A stretch of 33,961 bases of DNA from Hymenobacter sp. (GCA_025354605.1 JANXMN010000043.1:1-33961); one strand, 5' to 3'; counted from the first letter of the stretch, positions 14,972-23,742 are shown. Numbers and translations: made by a program. Notes: a model not told the origin generated them from the letters alone.

Positions 14972-17272
14972 TTAGTGATTACTCACTGACAAGCGCTGGG
15001 TAGCCAGGCGTAAGCCCACGTTGTTGCGCAGCACCAGGTGGTACAGGCCGCTGGGCAGCGCCGGCAGCGTCAGTCGGGCACTGGTTTCGGCGAGCCTAGC
15101 CGAGTAAACTATTTGGCCGGTTTCGGAATAGGCCAGCAGCATCCCTCCTCCGGTCGGCAGGTTGCGGTAGTCGAGGTGGGCAGCTTGGGCTGTAGGGGCC
15201 GGGTTAGGGTACACGTCGAACTGCGCGGTAGTAGCCGGCTTGCTCACGGCCAGGGTCACCACCGGCGAAAAGGTTTCTTTCCCGTCCACATCCACCTGCC
15301 GCAGCCGGTAGTAAAGCAGATGGGCGTCGAGGTGGCCGGCTTCAGCATCGCGCAGCTGGTAGTGGCGGGAGCTGCTGCTGCTGCCGGCCGCCGTTACCCG
15401 ACCCACGGGCTGGTAGCCACCATCGCCACGCAGCGAGCGCTCCAACTGAAAGTAGCTGCTGTTTTTCTCCGAAGCCGTGGCCCAGCGCAGCTCTGCGCCG
15501 CCCTCGGCCCACCAGCCGCTGAAGCTGACCAGCTCCACCGGCAGTGGGGCCTGCAGGTTCAGCAGCGGCACGTCCTGCGCGAAGGCGTAATACACCCGAG
15601 TCTTCGAGCTCGCTGCTACTGGACTGGTAACATCGAGCCGCACGTAGGTGAAGTTGCGCGAGGCCAGAAACGACACCTGGCTGCGGTTGCTGCCATCAAG
15701 TAGGGGCACGTTCAGCAGCTCGGTGCCGGTTTTGCTTTCGATGATGCTATTGCTGGCGTCGTAGGTTGAGAGCGTAAGGTTTTTCAGCACGCTGGCATCG
15801 AGCGGGCTCCCATCGTTACTTACTACCATGCCTACCCGGTTGCCAGCCTGGCCCGTGCCATTGAGCTTCACTTCGAGATAAGCCGTGGCCGTATTCACCA
15901 CGGTGAATAAATTGGTGCCGGTAATGCGCAACTCGGCGTAGTCGCCCGCAGAAATGATGGCATCGGCTGCCTTTTCGGGGTTAAGCACGTTGCTCAAGGT
16001 AACGGAGGTAGTCACTACCACCGTGCCGTTCAATACGCTTAGCCCCGCCCCCACTGTTTGCGGGCCACTATTAAAGTAGTCGGTGTTGAGCACGGGGGCC
16101 GCGAAATCAGACAACACCGGATTGATGCCCTGGAAAGCCGCCGGCGACAGGCCGAAGCCGTAGTACACCTGCAAATCGTCGAGCCCGGTGAGCAGCCCGA
16201 TACGCTCAATTTTCACTTCATCGAAAGCCTGCGAGGCCGCGAACGACACTTCGGCCTTGTTTTCCGGCAACAGAGCAAGCTCCAGCGCGCCCAGGCCGGA
16301 TTTGGTTTCTACTAGGTTGCCGCTGCGATAAGTCGTCAGCTTCAGGCCGCTGAGCAGGCCCACGTCGAGGAGGTTGTTCTGGCCCACCACGAAGCCCGCA
16401 TAGTAGCCCACCGGTGCCCCGCTGGCAGGCACCCCGGCCAGCCTAGTGCGCAGGGCGGGGTTGCAGGCCACCGTGAGCAGGCTGCGCAGCACGGCGTAGT
16501 TGTTCAGGTCGTTGTCGGCCACGAAGCGCGGGTTGTCCACGTCGGTATCGAGGCACAGGCCATTGGTCGAGCTGGCGGTGCTGTAGTCGCTGCTGGTAGG
16601 TGCGCTAAACCGCGACAGGTAGCCCACCGGCCGCGTCTGAATACCCGGCCGTACACCGTAGGCGTTATAGATATTGGTGGTGTAGTTGATGCCCACGGCC
16701 CCTTCGATGACGATTTCCACGGCATCGAACGACTTGGTGCTAAAAAACTCCAGCTGCGTGGGCAACGTGCCCACCCCGAGCAAGGCCTGCACCAGCGTGG
16801 CCTGTACCACCTTCGATTCGCGCAACTCGGGCGTGGCCCCGGTGAGGTAGGTGCGCAGCGTGATGGTGCCCAGCGCGCTCACGCTGGGCAGCAGGCCGGC
16901 GGCGGCCGTGGCCAGAATTACTCCGGCCCGATACCCGGCCGGGGCCACCCCCGTTAGCTGTAGCCGCAGTGCCACGGGCACGCCCACGCTGGCCGTGGCA
17001 TCGGTATTCAGTATGGCGTAGGTGCCAAAGTCGCCGTCGCTGGCATTGGCCCCGGCGGTTACGTTGCCACTGCCACTCACCTGCGGCGAAGGCTGCGTAA
17101 CCTGATAAGCATTGCTGCCCGTGGAATAGTAGGCCGCTTGAGCGCCTTGGGCGACGCCGGGATAGCGGGCCAGCACCAATAGCAAGGTTGGCAATACGAA
17201 GCGCATTAATTGGCGCAGCCAAAAGGCCGGGCGAGCAGGTGGACGAATAGCTGGGCGAGGGGATGCGGACAT
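14972..17272 (-). CDS. Large T9SS-exported surface protein with three internal repeats
   Basis: The protein has 766 residues, with an N-terminal signal segment (FVLPTLLLVLARYPGVAQG, about residues 25-43). MRF at residue 23 could be the true start. Three repeats of about 170-180 residues follow (about 45-220, 221-395, 396-580). Each has a YxAGxVV or similar segment, a TY...E.K strand, a SF.AS..FD.V strand and a VYY(G/A)F end. Then comes a FN3-like region typical of these bacteria (LPVELVSFSG, WATASEKNSSYFQLERS, YYRLRQVDVDG). The end is a type A T9SS sorting domain (FDVYPNPAP, LPSGLYHLVL, final strand ATQRLSV), so it should be exported and attached to the surface. The repeats' function is unknown. 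Upstream lies a sigma-54-type element, and the divergent neighbour is a sigma-54 activator. Confidence 0.88.
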   Translation of the reverse strand: MSASPRPAIRPPARPAFWLRQLMRFVLPTLLLVLARYPGVAQGAQAAYYSTGSNAYQVTQPSPQVSGSGNVTAGANASDGDFGTYAILNTDATASVGVPVALRLQLTGVAPAGYRAGVILATAAAGLLPSVSALGTITLRTYLTGATPELRESKVVQATLVQALLGVGTLPTQLEFFSTKSFDAVEIVIEGAVGINYTTNIYNAYGVRPGIQTRPVGYLSRFSAPTSSDYSTASSTNGLCLDTDVDNPRFVADNDLNNYAVLRSLLTVACNPALRTRLAGVPASGAPVGYYAGFVVGQNNLLDVGLLSGLKLTTYRSGNLVETKSGLGALELALLPENKAEVSFAASQAFDEVKIERIGLLTGLDDLQVYYGFGLSPAAFQGINPVLSDFAAPVLNTDYFNSGPQTVGAGLSVLNGTVVVTTSVTLSNVLNPEKAADAIISAGDYAELRITGTNLFTVVNTATAYLEVKLNGTGQAGNRVGMVVSNDGSPLDASVLKNLTLSTYDASNSIIESKTGTELLNVPLLDGSNRSQVSFLASRNFTYVRLDVTSPVAASSKTRVYYAFAQDVPLLNLQAPLPVELVSFSGWWAEGGAELRWATASEKNSSYFQLERSLRGDGGYQPVGRVTAAGSSSSSRHYQLRDAEAGHLDAHLLYYRLRQVDVDGKETFSPVVTLAVSKPATTAQFDVYPNPAPTAQAAHLDYRNLPTGGGMLLAYSETGQIVYSARLAETSARLTLPALPSGLYHLVLRNNVGLRLATQRLSVSNH

Positions 17273-17319
17273 GGTGAAAGGAAAAAAATTGGTGATAAAC
17301 TCTTATTTGTTTATCTAAG

Positions 17320-17335
17320 AGCAATTCCGCAACCA
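17320..17335 (-). promoter_or_regulatory. Candidate sigma-54 (-24/-12) promoter for the large T9SS protein
   Basis: On the minus strand TGGTTGCGGAATTGCT has GG and GC at the required 10-base spacing and matches the TTGC half of the -12 box, though the CAC part of the -24 box is absent. It would start transcription near 17308, about 36 bases before the start codon at 17272. The adjacent divergent gene encodes a sigma-54 activator. Confidence 0.5.
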
Positions 17336-17350
17336 GCCAGGTCCAATTAC

Positions 17351-17414
17351 ACCCACATCCTATTGGGTCAACAATCACCCAGTAGACCACCTCCGCAATT
17401 TTCCCATATGCGGA
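17351..17414. promoter_or_regulatory. Dyads upstream of the sigma-54-like promoter, possible activator sites
   Basis: ACCCA-type half-sites occur at 17351, 17364 (inverted) and 17377, and TCCGCA pairs with TGCGGA across 17392-17414. They lie roughly 20-80 bases upstream of the -24 element, within the range used by enhancer-binding proteins. Function is inferred only from position and symmetry. Confidence 0.35.
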
Positions 17415-17527
17415 AAACCTGTCCAATAATGAGAATTTTCTAATAAATTCCGGCAAATCCAATTTAAAATTATACGCGTATATAGCCCATTTTTGCCTCA
17501 GCAAAACTATCAACCGAGTTTTAAGCC

Positions 17528-17535
17528 TATTTTTG
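17528..17535 (+). promoter_or_regulatory. Candidate -7 box TATTTTTG for the response regulator
   Basis: TATTTTTG fits TAnnTTTG and lies 115 bases ahead of the regulator start codon. No good -33 TTTG at the standard spacing is seen. The 378-base gap between the two divergent genes otherwise holds only the sigma-54-like element and dyads on the other strand. Confidence 0.35.
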
Positions 17536-17650
17536 CGATATGATTTTTCTAATTGCGCCTCTTCGCCTCCACGGTTAAATCTACTTCTCTATCCTGGCAC
17601 CTGCTGGGGTAATTGCCAACCGACGAGCCCACCTCCTTCCGCCTTTTACC

Positions 17651-19009
17651 ATGACCCAGACTCTACCTTTTAAAATTTTTATAGTTGAGGATAACGAGTG
17701 GTACGGCGAGTTGCTGGCGCACCATCTGAGCCAGAATCCGAACCACAACGTGCAGCGTTTCACCACAGCCCGGGCCTGTCTCGAGCACCTGGGCGAGCAG
17801 CCCGACCTCATCACGCTCGATTACTCGCTGCCCGATGCCAAAGGTGAGCAGCTGCTGCGACAAATTCGGGAGCGCCTGCCCGGCATTGAAGTGCTGGTCA
17901 TTTCAGGGCAGGAAGACATCAGCACCGCAGTGAGTATGCTGCGGCAGGGGGCCTACGATTACCTGGTGAAGGACGATAACACCCTCGACCGCCTCTGGAA
18001 CCTGGTGGGCAAGATTGAGCAGCAAACCGGCCTACGCCGCGAAAACACCAAGCTGCGCCAGCAGGTGGGCGCCCGCTACGGGGCCGAGCAGGCCCTGCTG
18101 GGCGAACACGCCTCCATCAAGCAGGTCCGCACGCTCATTACCAAAGCGGCGCGCACGGCCATCACGGTCAGCATCAGTGGCGAAACCGGTACCGGCAAGG
18201 AAGTAGTCGCCAAAGCCATCCACTTTCAGTCGGACCGCGCCGGGCAGGGTTTCGTGGCCGTGAACATGGCCGCCATTCCGCGCGAGCTGGTGGAGAGCGA
18301 GCTGTTTGGCCACGAGAAGGGTGCTTTTACGGGCGCGGTGGCCCGCCGCGTGGGCCGGCTCGAGGAAGCCAACGGCGGCACGCTGTTTCTGGATGAGATT
18401 GCCGACCTCGACCTGAGCCTGCAGGCCAAGCTGCTGCGCGTGCTGCAGGAGCGCGAAGTGACCCGCGTGGGAGGCAACCAGACGATTGCCTTCGACGTGC
18501 GCCTGATTGTGGCCACGCACCGCGACCTGCTGAGCGAGGTACAGGCCGGCCGCTTCCGCGAAGACCTGTACTACCGCCTGCTGGGCCTGCCCATTGCCCT
18601 GCCACCGCTGCGCCAGCGCGGAACAGATACCCTGCTGCTGGCCGACGTGTTCGTGAGCGATTTCTGCCGGCTGAACAACCTGCCGCCCCGTCACTTGGCC
18701 GAGAGTGCCCGCGAGCGCCTCATAGACCACCCTTTCCCGGGCAACGTGCGCGAGCTGAAAGCCGTGGTGGAGCTAGCCACCGTGCTGGCCGACGGCGACC
18801 AGATTCAGGGCGACGACCTGCCGCTACGCGCCACACGGGCACTGGTGGGGGCCGGCAGCAAGCTCTCGCTGCGGGAGCAAACGAGGGCCATCGTGCAGAA
18901 CTGCCTCGACGAGATGGAGGGCGACGTGCTGGCTGTGGCCACCCGGCTAGGCATTGGCAAATCGACCATCTACCGCATGATTCAGCTGCAGGAGCTGCAT
19001 GTGAGCTAG
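17651..19009 (+). CDS. Sigma-54-dependent response regulator (NtrC/AtoC-like)
   Basis: This 452-residue activator has the three classic parts. The receiver domain (residues about 8-125) has phospho-acceptor Asp57 in LITLDYSLPD and Lys in DYLVKDD. The AAA+ domain (about 150-385) has Walker A GETGTGKE, the sigma-54-contacting GAFTGA loop intact, Walker B GGTLFLDEIADL and arginine-finger region FREDLYYRL. A Fis-type helix-turn-helix closes the protein (GDVLAVATRLGIGKSTIYRMI). It should use ATP hydrolysis to open sigma-54 promoters. The hybrid kinase gene follows after 54 bases on the same strand and is the obvious partner. The divergent T9SS gene with a -24/-12-like site is a likely target. Confidence 0.95.
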   Translation: MTQTLPFKIFIVEDNEWYGELLAHHLSQNPNHNVQRFTTARACLEHLGEQPDLITLDYSLPDAKGEQLLRQIRERLPGIEVLVISGQEDISTAVSMLRQGAYDYLVKDDNTLDRLWNLVGKIEQQTGLRRENTKLRQQVGARYGAEQALLGEHASIKQVRTLITKAARTAITVSISGETGTGKEVVAKAIHFQSDRAGQGFVAVNMAAIPRELVESELFGHEKGAFTGAVARRVGRLEEANGGTLFLDEIADLDLSLQAKLLRVLQEREVTRVGGNQTIAFDVRLIVATHRDLLSEVQAGRFREDLYYRLLGLPIALPPLRQRGTDTLLLADVFVSDFCRLNNLPPRHLAESARERLIDHPFPGNVRELKAVVELATVLADGDQIQGDDLPLRATRALVGAGSKLSLREQTRAIVQNCLDEMEGDVLAVATRLGIGKSTIYRMIQLQELHVS

Positions 19010-19063
19010 CAGGCCGCCGCCCCGGCCAGGCTGATTTCAGACTGCCGGATTATCTTTCCCATT

Positions 19064-21931
19064 ATGCGTCGCTTCCGTACTCCGCGCCCGGCCCGTCGGG
19101 CTTCCGTGCCGGCCGCCCGACGGGTGGCCGTGCCCCGGCCCGGCCCCACAGCCAGCCGGCCCCCGGCCTTTAGCCAGGGCCTGGCCGACCAGGTGCCGCT
19201 CATTTTATTTCAGTACGACCTGGTGCAGCACCGGCTGCTGCATTGCAACCGGCACTGCCAAACGGTACTGGGCTTTGCGGGGGCCGAGCTGCTGGCAATG
19301 GGCGACCAGTTTGCGACCTTGCTGCACCCCGAATCGCAGGCCCAGCTACGGCACCCCGACCACCTGCGTCAACTAAGCCAACTCAGCCAACCCAAAACGA
19401 TGAGCTGGGATTGCCGCGTGCGGCACTTCGATGGCACCTGGCGCTGGCTCCGCATCCGCCTGCGGGTGAGCCGGTTCGATGCGACCGGCTATCCCGCCGA
19501 GCTGACCGGCAGTGCCGAAGACGTGACCCGGCACCGGGCCGCCCTGGAGGAACTGCGGCACAACCGCTACCTACTGCGCCGCGTGGTGGATGTGGTGCCT
19601 AACCTGATTACCATCTACGACCTCGCGCTCGGACGCACCATTTACACCAACCAGCAGCTGCGGCCCCTATTGGGCTACACCAGTGAAGAACTGGCCGCGC
19701 AAAACCCGAAAGCGGCTTTTGCTCAACTCTTGCCACCGGAATCGCAAATCAGCGTGCGCGCCCATTTCAATCTGATGCGCACCCTGGCCGATGGCGAAAC
19801 GCGCACCCTCGAATATCAGGCCCACCACCGCGATGGCTCGCCGCACTGGCTGCGGACGACGCACATCCCGTTTCTGCGCGATGAGCAGGGACAGGTGCTG
19901 AGCTTGGTTGGCGTGACTGAGGACGTAACGGCCCGCCACGAGGCCGACGAGCACAATCAGGCCGTGGCCGCCCGCACCGCCGAGCAGCACCGGCTGTTCC
20001 GGCAGGTGATTGATGCCCTGCCCCACCTGGTTTACCTGAAGGATGGCCAAGGCCGCTACTTGCTGGCCAACGAAGCCATGGCCGCCGTGTTCGGCCTCAC
20101 GCCGGAGGCCCTGACGGCCCAGCCGGCCCCGCAGCTGCCCGATGGTGTCGCCGACCTGCAACGCTACCTGGAGCAGGACCAACAGGTGCTGGCCACCGGA
20201 CACGACCTGCAGGTGGAAGAATCGGTGCGGCTGGCCAATGGCGACGTGCAGTGGTTCAGCAGCGTGAAGCGCCTGTTTCGAGGAGCCGATGGGCAGCCCC
20301 GGGTGCTGGGGGTCGACAGCAACATTACCGAGCTGAAGCACACGCAGCAGGCGCTGGAAGCGGCTATTGCGGTAGCGCGGGTAGATGCACAGGCCAAGCA
20401 GGACTTTCTGGCCAACATGAGCCATGAAATCCGCACGCCGCTGCACGGCATCCTGGGCTTGACGGGTGTGCTGGCCAAAACCACCCTCAGCCGCAGCCAG
20501 CACGACTACCTGCGGCTGTTGGGCGAATCGGCCGAGCACCTGCTCACCGTGCTCAACGACGTGCTGACGACCGCGCGCCTCGGGGCCGGCAAGCTGCGCC
20601 CAGAGGCCATGGCCTTCAGCCCCGAAGAACTGCTGCACGGCTGCGTGGCCCTGCTGCGCCCCCGGGCCCGCGAAAAGGGCCTGCGCCTGCGCCTGGGCAA
20701 GCCCACCGCCCTGCCCAAGGTGCTCGGCGACCCGCACCGCCTGCGCCAGGTGCTGCTCAACCTGGTCAGCAACGCGATTAAATTCACGCCGACCGGGGAA
20801 GTGCGCCTCCGCTGCACGCTGGTGGCCGGGCCGGCGCTGGTGCCCGCCTCAGCCGGCACGGTGTGGTTGCGCTTCGTGGTCGACGATACCGGCGTGGGCA
20901 TCGCTTCCGACGTCTTGGACAAGGTATTCGAGCCTTTTGCCCAAGCCGCGGCCAGTACCGACCGGGAGTACGGCGGCTCGGGCCTGGGCCTGAACATTTC
21001 GGAAGGCCTGGTGAAGCTGATGGGCGGCACGCTGCGGGTGAGCAGTGAGGTAGGCAGCGGCAGCACCTTCGCCTTCACGCTGCCCCTGCCGCTAGTGCCG
21101 GTCGACGCTGCCGCAGTGGTGCCGCAGGCGGGCGAAGCGTCGCCCGGCACCGCCCCGCCAACCGGCCGCCTGCTGCTGGTCGAAGACAACCTCGTGAATA
21201 GCCTGCTGGCCGAAACCGTGCTGCGCAACTGGGGCTGGCAGGTAACCACGGCCGCCAGCGGCCCGGCCGCCATTGCCCTCTTCGACCACCGCCCGTTCGA
21301 CCTGGTCCTCATGGACATTCAGATGCCGGGCATGGATGGCGAAACGGCAGCCCGGGCCCTGCGCGCCCACCCCGACCCGACGCGTGCCGCCACCCCCGTC
21401 ATCGCCCTCACGGCGCGTGCCCAGGCCGGCGAGGCCGAGCGTCTGCAGGCCAGCGGCTTTGCGGGCTATCTTGCCAAACCCTACCGCGAAGAGCAGTTGC
21501 TCGATACCATCCGCACCGTACTCAGCCACGGGGCCGAAGCGGCCGGACTGATTGCCTCTCACCCTACTTTTTCTGCGATGTCTTCTGAATTTCCGCTCTA
21601 CGACCTCGTGAATGTGCGCCAGCTAGTGCGCCACGATGAAACCATTGTGCGCCGCCTGGCCTGGGCCTTCATCGAAACCACCCCCGCCATCCTCACTGCC
21701 CTCGACGAAGCCCTGACCGAAGGCAACTGGGAGGCCCTGGGCGATGCCGCCCACCACCTCAAAAGCTCGCTCGACGGCTTGGGGGTGAGCAGTCTGCGCA
21801 CGGTTATCCGCGAAGTGGAAGCCTACGGCGACACCCCGCCCGAGCCTACTCACGCCGCCCGGCAGGTGACGCTGATTCGCACCACTACCGAGCAGGTAAT
21901 GGCCGCCCTGCGCCAGGAATTCCCCGAATAA
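19064..21931 (+). CDS. Hybrid sensor histidine kinase (PAS x3, HisKA, HATPase, REC, HPt)
   Basis: This 955-residue kinase has no membrane segment that I can see, so it is probably a cytoplasmic sensor. The N-terminus is very Arg/Pro-rich (about 1-40). Three PAS/PAC units follow (about 45-160, 165-295, 305-430), and then the dimerisation domain with phospho-His454 in FLANMSHEIRTPLHG. The ATPase domain has its N box (LRQVLLNLVSNAIKFTP) and G boxes (DDTGVGI, GGSGLGLNI). A receiver domain has Asp751 in LVLMDIQMPGMDG. A C-terminal HPt domain has His897 in AAHHLKSS. This is the ArcB/BarA-type layout for a His-Asp-His-Asp relay, ending on Asp57 of the upstream regulator. Its stop directly abuts the GTG of the monooxygenase gene, implying one transcript. 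Confidence 0.94.
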   Translation: MRRFRTPRPARRASVPAARRVAVPRPGPTASRPPAFSQGLADQVPLILFQYDLVQHRLLHCNRHCQTVLGFAGAELLAMGDQFATLLHPESQAQLRHPDHLRQLSQLSQPKTMSWDCRVRHFDGTWRWLRIRLRVSRFDATGYPAELTGSAEDVTRHRAALEELRHNRYLLRRVVDVVPNLITIYDLALGRTIYTNQQLRPLLGYTSEELAAQNPKAAFAQLLPPESQISVRAHFNLMRTLADGETRTLEYQAHHRDGSPHWLRTTHIPFLRDEQGQVLSLVGVTEDVTARHEADEHNQAVAARTAEQHRLFRQVIDALPHLVYLKDGQGRYLLANEAMAAVFGLTPEALTAQPAPQLPDGVADLQRYLEQDQQVLATGHDLQVEESVRLANGDVQWFSSVKRLFRGADGQPRVLGVDSNITELKHTQQALEAAIAVARVDAQAKQDFLANMSHEIRTPLHGILGLTGVLAKTTLSRSQHDYLRLLGESAEHLLTVLNDVLTTARLGAGKLRPEAMAFSPEELLHGCVALLRPRAREKGLRLRLGKPTALPKVLGDPHRLRQVLLNLVSNAIKFTPTGEVRLRCTLVAGPALVPASAGTVWLRFVVDDTGVGIASDVLDKVFEPFAQAAASTDREYGGSGLGLNISEGLVKLMGGTLRVSSEVGSGSTFAFTLPLPLVPVDAAAVVPQAGEASPGTAPPTGRLLLVEDNLVNSLLAETVLRNWGWQVTTAASGPAAIALFDHRPFDLVLMDIQMPGMDGETAARALRAHPDPTRAATPVIALTARAQAGEAERLQASGFAGYLAKPYREEQLLDTIRTVLSHGAEAAGLIASHPTFSAMSSEFPLYDLVNVRQLVRHDETIVRRLAWAFIETTPAILTALDEALTEGNWEALGDAAHHLKSSLDGLGVSSLRTVIREVEAYGDTPPEPTHAARQVTLIRTTTEQVMAALRQEFPE

Positions 21932-23035
21932 GTGTTGCCCGTGCCCCTGGAACCTGCTTTCGACCTGCCCCAGCCGACCCCGCCCATTTACCTCGACACG
22001 GTGGTGATTGGGGCCGGGCAGGCCGGGCTGGCCGCGGCCTACTACCTGCAACAGCGCGGGCAGCCCTTCCGCCTCCTGGAGGCCGCGCCGACGGCGGCCG
22101 CGGCCTGGGCCACCCGCTACGACTCGCTGCGGCTGTTTTCGCCGGCCTGGGCCAGCGGGTTGCCGGGCTGGCCCTGGCCCGGTAACCCTCTCCGCTATCC
22201 CACCCGCGACGAAACGGTAGCCTACCTCCGCGATTACGCCGCGCATTTTGGCTTTACCCTTGACACCGGCCAGCGGGTCAGCCGCCTCGCGGCCGCCCCC
22301 GACGGGGTGGGCTACGCCGTGGATACCGCCGCCGGCCGCCGCTACCTGGCCCGGTGCGTCATCGTGGCGACCGGCCCCTACACCACCCCACGCCGGCCCG
22401 CCTGGGCTGCCGACCTGCCGCCGACAGTGGCCCAACTGCATAGCAGCGCCTACCAGCGCCCCGAACAGCTGCCCGGCACCGGCCCGGTGGCGGTAGTGGG
22501 CAGCGGCAATTCGGCCGTGCAGATTGCCGCCGACCTGGCCGCCACCGGCCGGCGGGTGGAAGTGGCCTTCGATGAGCAGACGCCTTCTTTCCCGAACAAT
22601 AACCTGGTGTGGGCCGGCATGAGCTTGTCGGGCTTCCTGCGGGTGCCGGCCCGCACGACCCTGGGTGCCCGGCTGCGCCGCCAGCCCGAAGGCGTGGTGC
22701 GCCACGACCTGCTCGCGCTGCGCCGCCAGCCCACGGCCCGTTTCGTGGGCCGGGCTGCGGGGGTACTGCCGGGCGGCCGCCTGCAGGGCCAGCAGGCCGC
22801 TACCGCCCCGCTCGATGCGGTGGTGTGGGCCACCGGTTTCCGCCCCGACTACGGCTGGATTGAGCTGCCCATCATCGGCCCCGATGGAGCGCTGCAGCAC
22901 GAGCGGGGCCTCACGGCGGCCCCTGGAGTGGCAGTTTTGGGGCTACCCTGGCTTGATACGCGCAGCTCGGCCCTGTTGAACGGAGCCGGGGCTGATGCCC
23001 GCCGCATCGTGGCCGCCCTGAGTGCCGGGCGCTGA
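21932..23035 (+). CDS. FAD/NADPH-dependent monooxygenase (CzcO / YUCCA-like flavoprotein)
   Basis: This 367-residue flavoprotein has an FAD Rossmann motif (VVIGAGQAGLAAAYYL, about 24-39), a second nucleotide motif for NADPH (VAVVGSGNSAVQIAADL, about 185-201) and the ATG-type motif VWATGFRPDYGW near 305. That pattern fits group B flavin monooxygenases and the related CzcO family. The substrate cannot be told; small amines, ketones or indole compounds are possible by family. The GTG start at 21932 follows the kinase stop with no gap (TAAGTG), so translation may be coupled. Being third in a sensor-regulator operon suggests that it makes or destroys the signal, or responds to it, but that is inference. 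Confidence 0.85.
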   Translation: MLPVPLEPAFDLPQPTPPIYLDTVVIGAGQAGLAAAYYLQQRGQPFRLLEAAPTAAAAWATRYDSLRLFSPAWASGLPGWPWPGNPLRYPTRDETVAYLRDYAAHFGFTLDTGQRVSRLAAAPDGVGYAVDTAAGRRYLARCVIVATGPYTTPRRPAWAADLPPTVAQLHSSAYQRPEQLPGTGPVAVVGSGNSAVQIAADLAATGRRVEVAFDEQTPSFPNNNLVWAGMSLSGFLRVPARTTLGARLRRQPEGVVRHDLLALRRQPTARFVGRAAGVLPGGRLQGQQAATAPLDAVVWATGFRPDYGWIELPIIGPDGALQHERGLTAAPGVAVLGLPWLDTRSSALLNGAGADARRIVAALSAGR

Positions 23036-23051
23036 CTGGCCGACCCGGGCC

Positions 23052-23086
23052 AAGGCCGAAATCTTATTGAAACCTGGCCCGGCCTT
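23052..23086 (+). terminator. Possible terminator after the monooxygenase gene
   Basis: AAGGCC at 23052-23057 can pair with GGCCTT at 23081-23086, followed by TTTTG. The loop is long and another GGGCC pairing competes, so support is weak. It lies shortly after the monooxygenase stop. Confidence 0.35.
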
Positions 23087-23160
23087 TTGTGGTTGAAGCT
23101 CCAGATGCCCGGCCCGGAACGGCAGGGCCCTTATCCAACCCGATTTATTTATCCTAGCTC

Positions 23161-23268
23161 ATGTTTATTTTCATGCTCGGCCTGTTGCTTGCCACGGCTA
23201 TTCTCGCGCTTAAAACTGCTTCGAACGTAAAAGAAATGCTGGTGCCAGTACCCGTGCGCGCCAACTAG
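23161..23268 (+). CDS. Predicted 35-residue single-pass membrane peptide
   Basis: An ATG frame of 36 codons encodes MFIFMLGLLLATAILAL followed by a short polar tail ending PVPVRAN. The first 17 residues form one clear hydrophobic helix with a lysine at its end, and the stop TAG lies just before a strong bidirectional terminator. Small membrane proteins of this kind are often missed. Nothing identifies a family. It stands alone between the monooxygenase and the terminator. The main doubt is whether it is translated. Confidence 0.45.
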   Translation: MFIFMLGLLLATAILALKTASNVKEMLVPVPVRAN

Positions 23269-23276
23269 CCTTCAAT

Positions 23277-23329
23277 AGTTTCGACACAAAAAAAGCAGCT
23301 CTGGGAGCTGCTTTTTTTGTATCGAAACT
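23277..23329. terminator. Strong bidirectional intrinsic terminator
   Basis: A near-perfect inverted repeat (GTTTCGA...TCGAAAC outside, AAAAAAAGCAGCTC inside) has a 4-base loop, with A and T runs on both sides. It separates plus-strand genes on the left from the minus-strand gene on the right and should stop transcription from both. Confidence 0.9.
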
Positions 23330-23352
23330 AGCCTGCGTCAGCAGCTGGACGC

Positions 23353-23742
23353 TTAGCGGATAACGAGCTTGCACATCTGGCTGGTATTATCCGATTCGAG
23401 GCGGACATAGTACAGGCCGTTGGCAAATTTGCTGAGGTCGAGCATTTTGGTATACCGGTCATTGAGCTCGGTGAGCGTTTCACGGTACAGCACCGAGCCG
23501 ATGACGTTGAGAACCGTCAGCTCTACTTTTTTACCTTGCAGGTTGTTAATGGTGAGGTGGACGATACCGGTGCTGGGGTTGGGGTATACCAGCAGGGTTT
23601 TATTTTCGTCGCCGGGCTTGGTTTGCTGCCCGGGGCGATGCCGGGCTACGGCTGCTTCGGCCTTAGCGGCGGGCAGCAGGGGCGCCAGGCCAAGGCCCAG
23701 GCTGGCACCCAGTAATAGTGTAAATAAGTAGCGTTGCATCAT
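23353..23742 (-). CDS. Tiny exported protein consisting mainly of a T9SS sorting domain
   Basis: The protein has 129 residues from ATG 23742. A signal peptide (MMQRYLFTLLLGASLGLGLA to about residue 30) is followed by a short basic linker, then directly by a type A T9SS C-terminal domain: LLVYPNPSTGIVHLTI, VELTVLNVIGSVLY, NGLYYVRLESDNTSQMCKLVIR. There is almost no cargo ahead of the sorting domain. Upstream in-frame codons to 23850 have no family support, and a -7 box lies at 23824-23817, so the shorter start is preferred. It may be a small surface or secreted protein whose fold is the sorting domain itself. Its function is unknown. Confidence 0.85.
   Translation of the reverse strand: MMQRYLFTLLLGASLGLGLAPLLPAAKAEAAVARHRPGQQTKPGDENKTLLVYPNPSTGIVHLTINNLQGKKVELTVLNVIGSVLYRETLTELNDRYTKMLDLSKFANGLYYVRLESDNTSQMCKLVIR

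Noticed and set aside
23066-23085. Possible second sigma-54 site after the monooxygenase gene
   Set aside because: The -12 GC is absent at the required spacing.
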